Assembly (NCBI RefSeq): GCF_011759705.1
Contig: NZ_JAAOZF010000001.1
Coordinates: 1,361,152-1,425,151, forward strand
Direction: 5' to 3'
Origin: Microbacterium ulmi
GTDB taxonomy: Bacteria; Actinomycetota; Actinomycetes; Actinomycetales; Microbacteriaceae
Length of the DNA: 64,000 nt
In this document: one piece after another, positions 17,467-32,384 of the stretch
Position numbering within the stretch: the stretch's first letter is position 1
How the letters are laid out: the number at the start of each line of letters is the position of its first letter
The notes under the pieces: generated by a model
What the model saw: only the letters and a program-made list of their open reading frames with translations
Database searches by the model: none
What the model was told of the DNA's origin: nothing
Position numbers and translations under genes: made by a program

Positions 17467-20064
17467 TCAGCCTGCCGGCGTCAGCACCAGCGTGTTCGTC
17501 GTCGCCGCGTCGACGGCCCTCTTCGAGAAGGGCCACGGCGTGAGCTCGACCCTCTGCCAGGCCCCGGTCTGGTCGATGTAGTTCGGATGGAACGCGTGGC
17601 CGCTCGCGCCGGTCAGGTGGTTCCACCGCGAGGCGTCGAGGTCGGACAGGTCGACGATCATGCGCATCGACGGAACCGTGATCGTGTCGAAGCCGCCCGA
17701 TCCGAGATCCCAGCCGGTCGCGTCGACGACGGACGACCCGCCGCCCACGGCGAACGGCCCACGGTTGAAGAGCCACTCGATGGGCGCGATGCCCGACGAC
17801 CCGAACGTGTCGCTCGTGAGGGTGATGGCGTGCAGCTCGCCCCAGCTCCAGCGGGCGGGGTTCTCGCCCTGGATCGCGGCGAGGCGGGCATAGGCATCCT
17901 TCGCCGACTTCTCGAGCATCTCGTGACGGCTGTCGATGCCGAGCTCGCGGTTCGTCCACCACGGCGACTCGGGCTCGCCGAGGAGCTCGTCGACCACGAG
18001 GAAGAGCCGGCCCTGACCCGTCAGGGGAGCCGGGTGCTCGCGCCCGCGCACGAAGAGGTTCTGGACGAGCTCGTCCCACACGACGTTCGCGTAGGCGGCC
18101 GCGGCCGACTCGGCGTCGTTCCTGGCGTCCCACTGCGCGAGCAGGTCGAGGGCGCGCTTCTCGCCGCCCGTCGCGTCGAGGCCGGCGACCGCCGCGATGA
18201 GGCGCTTGCCGAACCAGAACTCCGTGTCGGCCTGGATGTCGCGCAGGTCGGAGGCGGTCAGCTTGCCGGCGGCGGACTTGCGCTGGATGAGATCCGTGAT
18301 GCGCGCCGCGCGCCATCCGTAGTCCCAGTCGTCCGTGAGGAGGTACGGATACGACGTGTCGACGATCGCGTTGTTGGCGGTCACGATGTAGCCCTCGGGC
18401 GGGTTGTACGAGACGGGCAGCTCGTCGAAGGGGATGTAGCCGCGCCAGTCGTAGGCCGAGTCCCATCCCGGCTGCGGCAGCGAGCCGTCGCCCGCACCGC
18501 GGATCGGGAGCCTGCCGGGCGCCTGGTAGCCGATGTTGCCCGCCACGTCGGCGTAGACGAGGTTCTGCGCGGGCACGTCGAACTTCCTCGCGGCCTCGCG
18601 GAAGCCCGCGAAGTCCTGTGCGACGTTGAGCGCGAAGATCGCCGAGGGCGTCGTGCCGGGCGCGAGCGCGGTCCACTGCAGGCTCACGGCGTACTCGCCC
18701 TCGAGCGCGTCGGAAGGGGGTGCCGAGACGCCGCGCGACCCCGCGTACGGGTCGTCCGCGATCGCCGTGAAGTCGTCTGTCAGGCCGGAGATGATGGGCC
18801 CGTGCACGGTCGAGCGGATCTCGAGTGCGACGTCTTCGCCTCCTGCGACCTCGATCGTCTCGGTGCGCTGCTCGAGGGGGACGAGCGAGCCGTCGCGCCA
18901 GTACGCGTCGCCGTCGACCTTCTCGAGGTACAGGTCGGTCACGTCCGTCGTGAGGTTCGTGAGACCCCACGCGATGCTCGCGTTGTGGCCGATCACGACG
19001 CCGGGGACGCCGGAGAAGCCGAAGCCCGCCACGTCGAACGGGCACGTCTCCGAGACGACTCGGCAGTGCAGGCCGATCTGGTGCCACACGCTCGGCAGAG
19101 AGGCGCCGAGGTGCGGATCGTTCGCGAGCAGAGGGAGGCCCGTGTCGGTGAGGTCGCCCGAGACGACCCACGAGTTCGAGCCGATGCCCTCGCCCGCGTC
19201 GCCCACGAGCGCGCTCACGGCCTCGATGACGCCGTCGACCTGCGTCCACTCGACGGCGGCCGTCTCGACGCCCTGCTCGGCGCCGGAAGCCGCGCCGGCG
19301 GGCTGGACCGCCGTGATCTTCGGCACGATGACAGGATTGCGGTCGAACGGGTACGAGGGATAGAGCTCCGCGAGCTGCGCGGCCGTGTAGTCGGGCGCGA
19401 GCAGGGCGCGCTCCGTCTCGCTCTCGACGTTGGAGCGGAGGTCCCACGCCATCGCCTTGAGCCACGCGACCGAGTCGGCGGGCGTCCACTTCTCGATCTC
19501 GTAGTCGCTGTTCTGCAGACCGAGCACCGCGTACTCGAGCGAGACGGCCGCGCCGTCGTGGTCGGAGAGGTAGGCGTTGACCCCGTCCGTGTATGCGTCG
19601 TAGTACGACCGCTCGGTCTCGCCGAGCGCCTCGACCTCCTGCGCGGCGATCTCGTGCCAGCCGAGCGTCCGCAGGAACATGTCGGTGCCCAGCTGCGACT
19701 GGCCGAACAGCTCCGAGACGCGGCCGCTGGTCACGTGACGGCGGAAGTCCATCTCCCAGAACCGGTCCTGCGCGTGCACGTACCCCTGCGCATAGAAGAG
19801 GTCGTGCGTCGTGTCGGCCGTGATGCTCGGGATGCCGAGCACGTCTCGCTGCACGGTCACCGTGTCGTCGAGGCCGGCCGCCGTCACCTCGCCGTCGAGC
19901 TGCGGGAAGGAGCGCTGCACGGTCCACACGAGCACGCCCGCCGCGACGAGGGCCATCACGGTGACGCCGGCGACGAGGCTGAACAGCCCGATGCCGATGA
20001 TCCGGCCGACGGACGGCCGTCGGCGCTGCTCGAGATCGACCGGACCGGTCGGGGGCTTCGACAT
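17467..20064 (-). CDS. Penicillin acylase family protein (N-terminal nucleophile hydrolase)
   Basis: An 865-residue precursor with an N-terminal membrane anchor (about residues 20-48, VGRIIGIGLFSLVAGVTVMA). An alpha-chain region (GIPSITADTTHDLFYAQGYV, then HAQDRFWEMDFRR) is followed by the autocleavage site GSNSW. Ser296 would become the N-terminal nucleophile of the beta chain, with the usual RxxSNSW context and later Asn residues. Members hydrolyse amides such as penicillin side chains, acyl-homoserine lactones or other N-acyl compounds; the real substrate here is unknown. It converges with the ABC transporter genes and lies downstream of the YhgE/Pip operon on the same strand, with a 137-base gap. 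Confidence 0.9.
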   Translation of the reverse strand: MSKPPTGPVDLEQRRRPSVGRIIGIGLFSLVAGVTVMALVAAGVLVWTVQRSFPQLDGEVTAAGLDDTVTVQRDVLGIPSITADTTHDLFYAQGYVHAQDRFWEMDFRRHVTSGRVSELFGQSQLGTDMFLRTLGWHEIAAQEVEALGETERSYYDAYTDGVNAYLSDHDGAAVSLEYAVLGLQNSDYEIEKWTPADSVAWLKAMAWDLRSNVESETERALLAPDYTAAQLAELYPSYPFDRNPVIVPKITAVQPAGAASGAEQGVETAAVEWTQVDGVIEAVSALVGDAGEGIGSNSWVVSGDLTDTGLPLLANDPHLGASLPSVWHQIGLHCRVVSETCPFDVAGFGFSGVPGVVIGHNASIAWGLTNLTTDVTDLYLEKVDGDAYWRDGSLVPLEQRTETIEVAGGEDVALEIRSTVHGPIISGLTDDFTAIADDPYAGSRGVSAPPSDALEGEYAVSLQWTALAPGTTPSAIFALNVAQDFAGFREAARKFDVPAQNLVYADVAGNIGYQAPGRLPIRGAGDGSLPQPGWDSAYDWRGYIPFDELPVSYNPPEGYIVTANNAIVDTSYPYLLTDDWDYGWRAARITDLIQRKSAAGKLTASDLRDIQADTEFWFGKRLIAAVAGLDATGGEKRALDLLAQWDARNDAESAAAAYANVVWDELVQNLFVRGREHPAPLTGQGRLFLVVDELLGEPESPWWTNRELGIDSRHEMLEKSAKDAYARLAAIQGENPARWSWGELHAITLTSDTFGSSGIAPIEWLFNRGPFAVGGGSSVVDATGWDLGSGGFDTITVPSMRMIVDLSDLDASRWNHLTGASGHAFHPNYIDQTGAWQRVELTPWPFSKRAVDAATTNTLVLTPAG

Positions 20065-20201
20065 TGAGAGCTCTCTCTGGCTGAGGAGGCGGACCCGGTG
20101 CCGCGCACGCCGGGTCCGAGTGCCGGACGTCGGGTCGCCCGGCACGTCCTGGAATGCTAGCGCCGAGTCGCGGCGGATCCCGAATCACGCCGCCGTGCGC
20201 G

Positions 20202-22019
20202 TCAGCCGATGAGGCTCGGCTGCAGGTCGCGCAGCGTGCGGCGGTGCGTCATGCGCGTCACGCCGACCATGGACGCGACGAGCGCGAGGCCCGTCCACAG
20301 TGCCAGGGTCAGGATGTCGACGCCTGCCCGCGCGAGATCTCCGCCGTACATGAGCTGGCGCATGGCGTCGACGACGTACCCCATCGGCAGCACGTGGTGC
20401 AGTGCCGCCAGCGGAGCGGGAAGCGTCTGCCAGGGGAACGTGCCGCCGGCCGTCACGAGCTGCAGCACCATGAGCACGAGGCCGAGGAACTGGCCGACGG
20501 ATCCGAGCCACACGTTCAGGGCAAGGATGATCGCGGCGTACGTGAACGACGCGAGCACCATGACGCCGAGCGTGCCGAGGGGGTTCGCGAAGCCGAAGCC
20601 GAGGGCGAGCGAGAGGACGCCGAACAGCGCGATCATGCCGACTCCGCCGAGGATCGCCGGGGTGAGCCAGCCGGCCAGCGTGATCCGCACGGGCGAGTGC
20701 AGAGCCGTGACGGCGCGGCGAGAGACGGGCTTGACGATGAGGAACAGGGCGTAGATGCCGATCCACCCCGCGAGCGATGCGAAGAAGGGCGCGAGGCCCG
20801 CACCGTAGTCCTGCGCCGAGGTGAGCGCGCCGGACTCGACCGAGACGGGGTCGGCGATCGTCGCGGCCTGCCGCGCCCGTTCGTCGGCCGTCGAGTCGGG
20901 GATCGCCGCGACGCCCGAGGCGAGGCCGTCGCGCAGCTGTGCCGTGCCGTCGCTCAGCGTGCCGAGGCCCGATGCGAGGGCCGCCGCGCCGTCGTGGAGC
21001 GCTCCGGCGCCGGAGGATGCGGCATCCGCCCCCGTCGCGACCTGCCCCGCACCCGCCGCGACGTCCGCGGCTCCTGCGGCGAGCCTGTCGACCTCGCCGA
21101 CGGCCTCCTGGACGCGGTCTCCGCCGCTGCGCACGGCGTCGGCGAGCGGATCGAGGCGTGCGAGCACCTCGTCGATGCGGGCCTGGTCGAGGCCCTGCTC
21201 GGCGAGGGCCGCCGCGAGGTCGGACCGTGCACGCGGGAGCAGCTCGACGGCCGAGCTCACGGCCGAGCCGGCGCGGTCGGCGTAGCCCGCGAGCGTCTTC
21301 GTGCCGTCGGCGACCTGGGCGGCGCCGTCGGCGACCTGATGCGCGCCGGACGCGAGAGACGCCGCTCCGGCTGCGAGATCGGACGATCCCGCCGTCAGCT
21401 GCTGCGCCCCCGACGACGCCTGGGCGGCGCCGTCGGCGAGCTGCGCGGCGCCGTCGGCCGCCGTCGAGAGCTCGGAGCGGATGTCGGAGATCGCGGTCAG
21501 CATGCGCGACGCGGCCTCGCGGCCGACGAGCTCGGCGACCGAGCGGCGGATCTTCTCGACCGCCTGCGCGCCGATCGTCGAGGCGAGGTAGTTGTTCGCG
21601 TCGTTCGTCTCGAGCTCGATGCGGGCTCGGCGGGGCTCGGGGTCCGCCGCGCTCGTGAGCGCCGCGGAGAAGTCGGCGGGAAGCGTCACGGTGAAGTCGA
21701 CGTCGCCGTCGTGCAGCGCGCGCTTCGCCTGCGCCGCCGTCATGGGGCGCCAGTCGAACGCGCCGCCGTCGAGCAGCTCCTGGGTCACGTCGTCGCCGTA
21801 CGCGACCGCCGCGTCGTCGCCGGATGCCGCGACCCCCGCGTCGTCGTTGACGAGCGCGACCGGCACGTCGCCGAACTTCGCGTACGGGTCCTGGTTCGCC
21901 CACAGGTAGAGCCCGCCGTACAGGACGGGCACGATCATGAGGGCGGCGAGGGCGACGACGGACATCCGGGTCGCGGTAAGCCGGCGCAGCTCGGCGGCGA
22001 TCATGGCGGGGATCTTCAT
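20202..22019 (-). CDS. YhgE/Pip-family membrane protein (ABC-2-like exporter component)
   Basis: A 605-residue protein with one N-terminal transmembrane helix (MSVVALAALMIVPVLYGGLY). A large extracytoplasmic domain includes a long stretch (about 185-390) of repeated [A/S]-x-[Q/L]-x-x-[D/A]-G-A units typical of YhgE/phage-infection proteins. The C-terminus has five or six helices resembling ABC-2 permeases. Such proteins act in export or wall-associated efflux. The ATG overlaps the stop of the upstream pseudo-ATPase by four bases. Both are controlled by the TetR gene in front. Confidence 0.92.
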   Translation of the reverse strand: MKIPAMIAAELRRLTATRMSVVALAALMIVPVLYGGLYLWANQDPYAKFGDVPVALVNDDAGVAASGDDAAVAYGDDVTQELLDGGAFDWRPMTAAQAKRALHDGDVDFTVTLPADFSAALTSAADPEPRRARIELETNDANNYLASTIGAQAVEKIRRSVAELVGREAASRMLTAISDIRSELSTAADGAAQLADGAAQASSGAQQLTAGSSDLAAGAASLASGAHQVADGAAQVADGTKTLAGYADRAGSAVSSAVELLPRARSDLAAALAEQGLDQARIDEVLARLDPLADAVRSGGDRVQEAVGEVDRLAAGAADVAAGAGQVATGADAASSGAGALHDGAAALASGLGTLSDGTAQLRDGLASGVAAIPDSTADERARQAATIADPVSVESGALTSAQDYGAGLAPFFASLAGWIGIYALFLIVKPVSRRAVTALHSPVRITLAGWLTPAILGGVGMIALFGVLSLALGFGFANPLGTLGVMVLASFTYAAIILALNVWLGSVGQFLGLVLMVLQLVTAGGTFPWQTLPAPLAALHHVLPMGYVVDAMRQLMYGGDLARAGVDILTLALWTGLALVASMVGVTRMTHRRTLRDLQPSLIG

Positions 22020-22681
22020 CGGCGTGCTCCGCGGGCGAGGGGCGCTCCTGCGCGCAGCCGCAGGCGGTCGGGGCGCGGTCTCGAGGTCTTCGGGGTGGCG
22101 GCGAGCAGCGCGGCCGACGCCTCGCCGGAGATGACCAGCACGGCGAGGCCGCGTGCGGCGAACTCTCCCGCGAGCGCCCACCACGATCGGGGGTCGCCGC
22201 CGTGCCGGTCGGGCGAGACGAGCACGATCGCGTCGACGCCGGGCCGCAGGACCGCGAGCTCGAGGAGGAGCCGCAGGCGGACGGCGGGCACGACGTCGGC
22301 GATGGGAACGCGAGAGAGCCCGCGGACGCCGTGCTGGTGCAGCCAGCGTCGCGCCGAGATCGGGTCGGAGCGCAGTCCTGCGAACATGAGCTCCTCCGCG
22401 ATGACGCCCGCGAGCGCGACGTTCGGCGCGGGGTCTGAGACGTCGGGGGCGTCGATGAGCGCGACGCGGCGGCGGAGGGCCCCGGCATCCGCCTCTCCGT
22501 CGATCGTGACGGACCCCGAGTCGGGGCGCATGCGCCCGGACGCGATGAGGCCGAGCACCGTGGGGCGCTGCTCCGTCTCGGCGACGACGAGCGATGCGCG
22601 TCCCGATGCGAAGGCGGCCGTCGTCTCGGGGAGGGCCACGCCGCGGCGGCCCTTCGACACCCCCGACAGCTCGACCCTCAT
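22016..22681 (-). CDS. ABC-ATPase-like protein lacking the nucleotide-binding motifs
   Basis: A 221-residue protein that follows the ABC-ATPase fold in outline (MRVELSGVSKGRRGVALP at the N-terminus, then the SGRMRPDSGSVTIDGEA strand usual after Walker A). Its catalytic motifs are gone: the Walker A position reads AETEQRPTVLG with no GKT/S, the signature region reads VPAVRLRLLLELAVLRPG, and the Walker B end reads VLVSPDRH without the DE pair. It is intact as an ORF and translationally coupled to both neighbours, so it is more likely a non-catalytic partner of the YhgE/Pip protein than a decaying gene. Confidence 0.78.
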   Translation of the reverse strand: MRVELSGVSKGRRGVALPETTAAFASGRASLVVAETEQRPTVLGLIASGRMRPDSGSVTIDGEADAGALRRRVALIDAPDVSDPAPNVALAGVIAEELMFAGLRSDPISARRWLHQHGVRGLSRVPIADVVPAVRLRLLLELAVLRPGVDAIVLVSPDRHGGDPRSWWALAGEFAARGLAVLVISGEASAALLAATPKTSRPRPDRLRLRAGAPLARGARR

Positions 22682-23304
22682 CGGTGCTCCTCGAGGAGCT
22701 CGGGATGCCGGGCGAGGAGGGCGACGGCTTCGCGCCACGACAGGCCCGCGATGCTCAGCACGGCACGGACGGCGAGCGAGCGGGCCTCGGGGGAGGACGC
22801 GTCCATGCGCGTGATGACGGCACGGGCCGCCTCTTCGACGAGGCGCGCGAGCGTCGGGGCGGCGACATCCGTCCGCAGCACGTCGGCGTCCTGCCCGCGG
22901 CGCACGATCGCGACGACGGTGCGGCGCAGGGGCGCGAGCGCGTCGGCCGTCTCGAGCACGTGCGCGTCGTCGAGGGCGATGGATGCCGCGACCTGCACGT
23001 GCGAGGCTTCGGTCCACAGCTGCGACGCGAGGCGGGCGAGGGCGATGCGCGGATCGTCGTCGTGGATGCTCAGGGCGATCGCGTTGAAGCGCTGGGCCCC
23101 CGCTGCGACGACCTCGCGGATGAGGGCGTCGCGGTCTTCGAAGTGACCGTAGAGCGCGCGCCGCGTGAGGCCCGCAGACCGCGCGATCGTGTCGATCGAG
23201 GCGTGCGGGTCGTGCGCGATCGTCGCCGTCGCGGCGGCGAGGATGCCTGCGCGGTTCTCGAGGGCGTCGCGGCGGGGGCGTCGCGCAGCAGGGGTGTCGG
23301 TCAC
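22678..23304 (-). CDS. TetR-family transcriptional repressor
   Basis: A 208-residue regulator with an N-terminal HTH (SIDTIARSAGLTRRALYGHF, residues about 36-56) and an all-helical ligand domain. It heads the operon with the ABC-like and YhgE/Pip genes (ATGA overlap at 22678-22681). The GTG at 23304 lies six bases after a TACAAT box (23311-23316), and a TTGCAC -35 box (23334-23339) sits at 17-bp spacing. This is a near-consensus leaderless promoter. A 26-bp palindrome covers its -35 and spacer, so autorepression is expected; the inducing ligand is unknown. Confidence 0.92.
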   Translation of the reverse strand: MTDTPAARRPRRDALENRAGILAAATATIAHDPHASIDTIARSAGLTRRALYGHFEDRDALIREVVAAGAQRFNAIALSIHDDDPRIALARLASQLWTEASHVQVAASIALDDAHVLETADALAPLRRTVVAIVRRGQDADVLRTDVAAPTLARLVEEAARAVITRMDASSPEARSLAVRAVLSIAGLSWREAVALLARHPELLEEHR

Positions 23305-23317
23305 CCGTTAATTGTAC

Positions 23318-23343
23318 TAACTTGCACAATATTGTGCAAGTTA
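23318..23343. promoter_or_regulatory. 26-bp perfect palindromic operator on the tetR promoter
   Basis: The half-site TAACTTGCACAAT is followed directly by its exact reverse complement, giving a 26-bp perfect palindrome. It covers the -35 box TTGCAC and the 17-bp spacer of the leaderless promoter that reads leftward into tetR. Its AT-rich composition stands out from the surroundings. The position and symmetry fit binding by two TetR dimers or one dimer with extended contacts. Confidence 0.85.
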
Positions 23344-23360
23344 TGTCACGCTGATCGGGA

Positions 23361-24806
<1,446 letters not shown>

Positions 24807-24960
24807 TCAAGTCTAGTTGCGGGCCCCTCAGCGACTTGCGAGCCGGACGCCGCTGTGCCGACAGACTTGGAAAAGACGTAGCGCGCACGGCTCCGAGCCG
24901 ATAGATTCGGCCCGATTGAGCCGTTCAGACGATTCAGCCGAGTGCGAGTAGGGAGTGGCC

Positions 24961-28434
<3,474 letters not shown>

Positions 28435-29232
28435 CGCGGCGGACCCCGCGCCACCGTCCGACCCACACGACGATCGCCGCGATCGCCGCGATCGCCAGCG
28501 CGATGCCGACGACATACGCCGCGACGCCGAGATAGTCCAGCACGAAGCGGTGTGGATCGAGGAAGGGATACGGGTACCACCACGCCTCGCCCGTCACGGG
28601 GTTCGTGATGCGCGGCGCGCGGGCGAGCGTGTAGACGACCCACGCGACCGGGAAGACGAGGACGCCCCACAGCGCCGCCCACGGCAGCGCCCGCCGCTTC
28701 GGCCCGAGCAGCAGATCCGCGAGCATGAAGGCGGGTCCGACGACGTGCAGCACCTCGTTCGACCACGGCACGGTCGCGCCGGGCTCGAGCGGGATGCCGC
28801 GCAGCAGCGCGTTGTAGACGACGCCCGTCACGAGCATGTACGTCGTCACGCAGACGAGTGCGAACGCCAGAAGGCGAGGCTCGGATGCCGATCCCCGCCC
28901 GCGGGTCCAGAACCACACGGCTGCCCACACCAGCACGAGGGCCATGAGGATGTTCGACTCGATCGTGAAGAAGCTCACGAAGTTCGCCGCGACGGTCGCG
29001 GCATCCCGGCCCCTCGCCGCCGCGCCGCCGATCGTCTCGGCCGCCTGCGCGACGACAGCGGCTCCCGCCGCGCCGGCCATCGCGACGCGCAGAAAGCTCC
29101 AGACGTGCCCCCACCACCGCGTCCGGGTCATGGCGAAACCCTATCCGCGCGCTGCGCGGCTGCACAGGAGGGCTGCGTGCGGCGCCCCCGATAGGATGGA
29201 GTCGTCCGTCGGCCACCACAGGGGGAGCGCCC

Positions 29233-30519
29233 ATGCCAGGCATCGTGATCGTGGGAGTCCAGTGGGGCGACGAGGGCAAGGGCAAGGCCACCGACCTGCT
29301 CGGCGACCGCACCGATTGGGTCGTCAAGTTCAACGGCGGCAACAACGCGGGTCACACGGTCGTGATCGGCGACGAGAAGTACGCGCTGCACCTGCTGCCG
29401 AGCGGCATCCTCTCTCCCGGGGTCAACCCCGTCATCGGAAACGGCGTCGTGGTCGACCTCGAGGTGCTCTTCGCCGAGCTCGAGGCGCTCCACGCGCGGG
29501 GCGTCGACGCGTCTCGGCTGCGTGTCAGCGCCAACGCCCACATCATCACGCAGTACCACCGCACGCTCGACAAGGTCACCGAGCGCTTCCTCGGCAAGCG
29601 CATGATCGGCACGACGGGCCGTGGCATCGGCCCCGCCTACGCCGACAAGATCAACCGCGTCGGCATCCGCGTGCAGGACCTCTTCGACGAGAACATCCTC
29701 CGCCAGAAGGTCGAGGGCGCGCTCGACCAGAAGAACCACCTGCTGCTCAAGGTCTACAACCGCCGCGCGATCGCCGTCGAGGAGATCGTCGACGATCTGC
29801 TCTCGTACGTCGAGAGGCTCCGGCCCATGGTCGCCGACACGGGGCTGCTGCTCAATCAGGCGCTCGACCGCGGCGACGTCGTCGTGTTCGAGGGCGGTCA
29901 GGCCACGATGCTCGACGTCGATCACGGCACGTATCCCTTCGTGACGTCGTCGTCGGCGACGGCGGGCGGCGCATCCACCGGCTCGGGCGTCGGCCCGAAT
30001 CGCCTGGACCGCATCGTCGGCATCGTGAAGGCCTACACGACGCGCGTCGGCTCGGGTCCCTTCCCGACCGAGCTGCACGACGAGCAGGGGGAGTGGCTGC
30101 GCTCGCGCGGGTTCGAGTTCGGCACGACGACGGGCCGTCCGCGGCGCGTCGGCTGGTACGACGCGCCCATCACGCGGTACGCGACGCGCATCAACGGCAT
30201 CACCGACCTCGTCCTTACCAAGCTCGACATCCTGACGGGGCTCGACGAGATCCCGGTGTGCGTCGCCTACGAGGTCGACGGCGAGCGGGTCGAGGAGATC
30301 CCCGTGAGCCAGTCGGACTTCCACCACGCGATCCCGATCCTCGAGTACTTCCCCGGCTGGAAGGAAGACATCTCGGCGGCCCGCACGTTCGACGACCTGC
30401 CGGCCGCGGCGCAGGACTACGTCCTCGCGCTCGAGGCGATGAGCGGCACGCGCATCTCGGTGATCGGCGTCGGCGCCGCGCGCGACGCCGTCATCGTGCG
30501 CACCGATCTCGTCGACTGA
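29233..30519 (+). CDS. purA: Adenylosuccinate synthetase
   Basis: A 428-residue enzyme converting IMP, aspartate and GTP to adenylosuccinate, the first committed step to AMP. The catalytic and GTP motifs are intact: [12 protein letters not shown] (catalytic Asp near residue 13), [10 protein letters not shown] (His near 41), [14 protein letters not shown] and [27 protein letters not shown] -10 box (29192-29197) and an AGGGGGAG ribosome site precede the ATG. It is probably cotranscribed with the two following genes. Confidence 0.97.
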   Translation: MPGIVIVGVQWGDEGKGKATDLLGDRTDWVVKFNGGNNAGHTVVIGDEKYALHLLPSGILSPGVNPVIGNGVVVDLEVLFAELEALHARGVDASRLRVSANAHIITQYHRTLDKVTERFLGKRMIGTTGRGIGPAYADKINRVGIRVQDLFDENILRQKVEGALDQKNHLLLKVYNRRAIAVEEIVDDLLSYVERLRPMVADTGLLLNQALDRGDVVVFEGGQATMLDVDHGTYPFVTSSSATAGGASTGSGVGPNRLDRIVGIVKAYTTRVGSGPFPTELHDEQGEWLRSRGFEFGTTTGRPRRVGWYDAPITRYATRINGITDLVLTKLDILTGLDEIPVCVAYEVDGERVEEIPVSQSDFHHAIPILEYFPGWKEDISAARTFDDLPAAAQDYVLALEAMSGTRISVIGVGAARDAVIVRTDLVD

Positions 30520-30544
30520 TGCCTTCGACACGGCGGCTCGCGGC

Positions 30545-31711
30545 ATGAGGTTCCTCCTCGGCGCCTACACGGCTGACATGGGGGGCGCCGCGACCGGCAT
30601 CGGCGTGCTCCTCGCGGGGGCGGTCGACGACGCCCTCGCCGGGGGATCGCTCGGCTTCGCGGGGGATGCCGTCGCGACGGCCGGGTCGCCGTCGTGGATC
30701 GCGCGGCATCCGACGCTCGACGTGATGTACGCGGCGCTGGAGAGCTCCGGCACCGTGCAGGCATTCCGTCGCACGGGCGAGGCGTCCTACGCGAGGCTCG
30801 GCAGCCCCGTCGAGGCGGGCGAGGCCGTCTGCCACGTCGCGGTCGCGCCCGACGGCGGGTCGCTCGTCGCGTCGTGCTGGGGCGACGGGCGGGTCGTGCG
30901 GATGGCGCTGGATGCCGCGGGCCGGCCGTCATCGCCCGTCGTCGCGCCCGCGGCCGTCGACCCCTACGGGCCGGACGCCGAGCCCGCCGAGCTCGACGGG
31001 ATCGATCTCGCCGCCGCCGCGCGGGCGCTTCGCGCCGCCGCGGGGGACGAGTACGCGCACCTCGTGCCCGGCCACGACGAGCCGCTGCCGCCGACTCCGG
31101 ATGCCGCTGCCCGCCCCTCGCGTGCGCACGAGGCCGTGTTCCTTCCCGGCGGCCTCGTCGCGACGACCGACCTGGGACTCGACCTCGTGCGGTTCTGGCG
31201 CGCGACCGAGCGGGGCCTGCGGCCCGTGCAGCAGGTCGCCCTGCCTGCGGGGAGCGGTCCGCGGCACATGGTGCGGCATCCGAGCGGACATCTCTACGTC
31301 GTGACGGAGCTCACGTGCGAGGTCTTCGCACTCGCACCGGATGCCGCGGGCACCTGGCGCCTCGTCGCGGGAGCCCGGCTCTCGCCCGCCACGACGGCAG
31401 GAGTCGACGTCGCGGCCGAGCTCGCGGCATCCCGCGACGGCACGGTCCTGTACGCGGGCATCCGCGGCAGCAACGCGATCGCCGCGCTGAGGGTGCGCGG
31501 CGACGGCGCGACGATCGAGCCGCTCGCCCTCGTCGACGCGGGCGTGGACTGGCCGCGCCACCACATCGTCGAGCGGGACACCCTCCTGGTCGCCGGTCAG
31601 CGCTCCGACGAGGTCGCGTCGCTGGGCCTGGACCTGCGCACGGGAGTCCCGGGACGCGTGCGGCACCGCACGGCGGCGCCGTCGCCGACGTGCCTGCTGC
31701 GGGATCGCTGA
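30545..31711 (+). CDS. Lactonase / 6-phosphogluconolactonase-like beta-propeller
   Basis: A 388-residue protein with repeated propeller-blade sequences (SPSWIARHPTLDVMYAALES, CHVAVAPDGGSLVASCWGDG, GPRHMVRHPSGHLYVVTEL, ELAASRDGTVLYAGIRGSN). This is the pattern of the YbhE/muconate-lactonizing lactonase family. It could hydrolyse 6-phosphogluconolactone, but many members have other lactone substrates. It follows purA by 25 bases and precedes a DUF6226-like gene with one base between. Confidence 0.85.
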   Translation: MRFLLGAYTADMGGAATGIGVLLAGAVDDALAGGSLGFAGDAVATAGSPSWIARHPTLDVMYAALESSGTVQAFRRTGEASYARLGSPVEAGEAVCHVAVAPDGGSLVASCWGDGRVVRMALDAAGRPSSPVVAPAAVDPYGPDAEPAELDGIDLAAAARALRAAAGDEYAHLVPGHDEPLPPTPDAAARPSRAHEAVFLPGGLVATTDLGLDLVRFWRATERGLRPVQQVALPAGSGPRHMVRHPSGHLYVVTELTCEVFALAPDAAGTWRLVAGARLSPATTAGVDVAAELAASRDGTVLYAGIRGSNAIAALRVRGDGATIEPLALVDAGVDWPRHHIVERDTLLVAGQRSDEVASLGLDLRTGVPGRVRHRTAAPSPTCLLRDR

Positions 31712-31712
31712 C

Positions 31713-32366
31713 ATGGCCGGGTACCGGCGGCCCGGGATCGCCTCCGTCACGCCCCTCGATGCGGGCGGGCATCCGATCCCCTACGGCGATCGCTGGGGTC
31801 AGGACGGCCCGCCCGAGGAGTCCTACTCGCGGACCTCCAACCTCGACCGCTTCGCCCCCCCGCACACCGTCGCCGACGCGCTCATCGCATGGCTGGCGGA
31901 CGAGTTCGTCGTCACCGTGACCCGCGACGCACGCCTGGGCGCCGATCTCATGCGCGCGCGCGACGACATCGTCGACGCGGTCCGGATCGTGCCGGACGCG
32001 CAGGATGCCGCATCTCTCACGGTCGTCTTCACCTCGTTCCCCTCGGTGATCGTGCACGCGGGAGTGCTGCACGACTTCCTCTTCCCCGTGTGCGGCTGCG
32101 ACGCGTGCGACGAGACGTGGGATCGCCGCGCCGACGAGCTGGAGTGGACGGTCCGGACGGTCGCGTCGGGAGGCTACTCCGAGTGGATCCGCCACGACCG
32201 CGAACTGGGCGCCGGCTTCCGCCTCGACGAGCCCGGTGTCGGCGGTCGGTCGGGGGAGGGTCGTGTCGTGGACATCTCGCTCGAGCGGCTCTCTGCCGCG
32301 GAGCCGAAGCTCGCCGCTCTGGCGGGCGCGTGGAGGGCGTGGCCGCGCCGCGCGACCGATGGGTGA
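31713..32366 (+). CDS. DUF6226-like conserved protein
   Basis: A 217-residue soluble protein beginning YRRPGIASVTPLDAGGHPIP and containing PVCGCDACDETWDRRADEL, a CxCDxC cluster about two thirds along. The overall pattern is one I associate with the actinobacterial DUF6226 family, with moderate certainty. No function is known. The Cys cluster could bind a metal, but no second ligand set is obvious. The start lies one base after the lactonase stop. Confidence 0.7.
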   Translation: MAGYRRPGIASVTPLDAGGHPIPYGDRWGQDGPPEESYSRTSNLDRFAPPHTVADALIAWLADEFVVTVTRDARLGADLMRARDDIVDAVRIVPDAQDAASLTVVFTSFPSVIVHAGVLHDFLFPVCGCDACDETWDRRADELEWTVRTVASGGYSEWIRHDRELGAGFRLDEPGVGGRSGEGRVVDISLERLSAAEPKLAALAGAWRAWPRRATDG

Positions 32367-32384
32367 GCCCGCGCGGCGGCCGAG

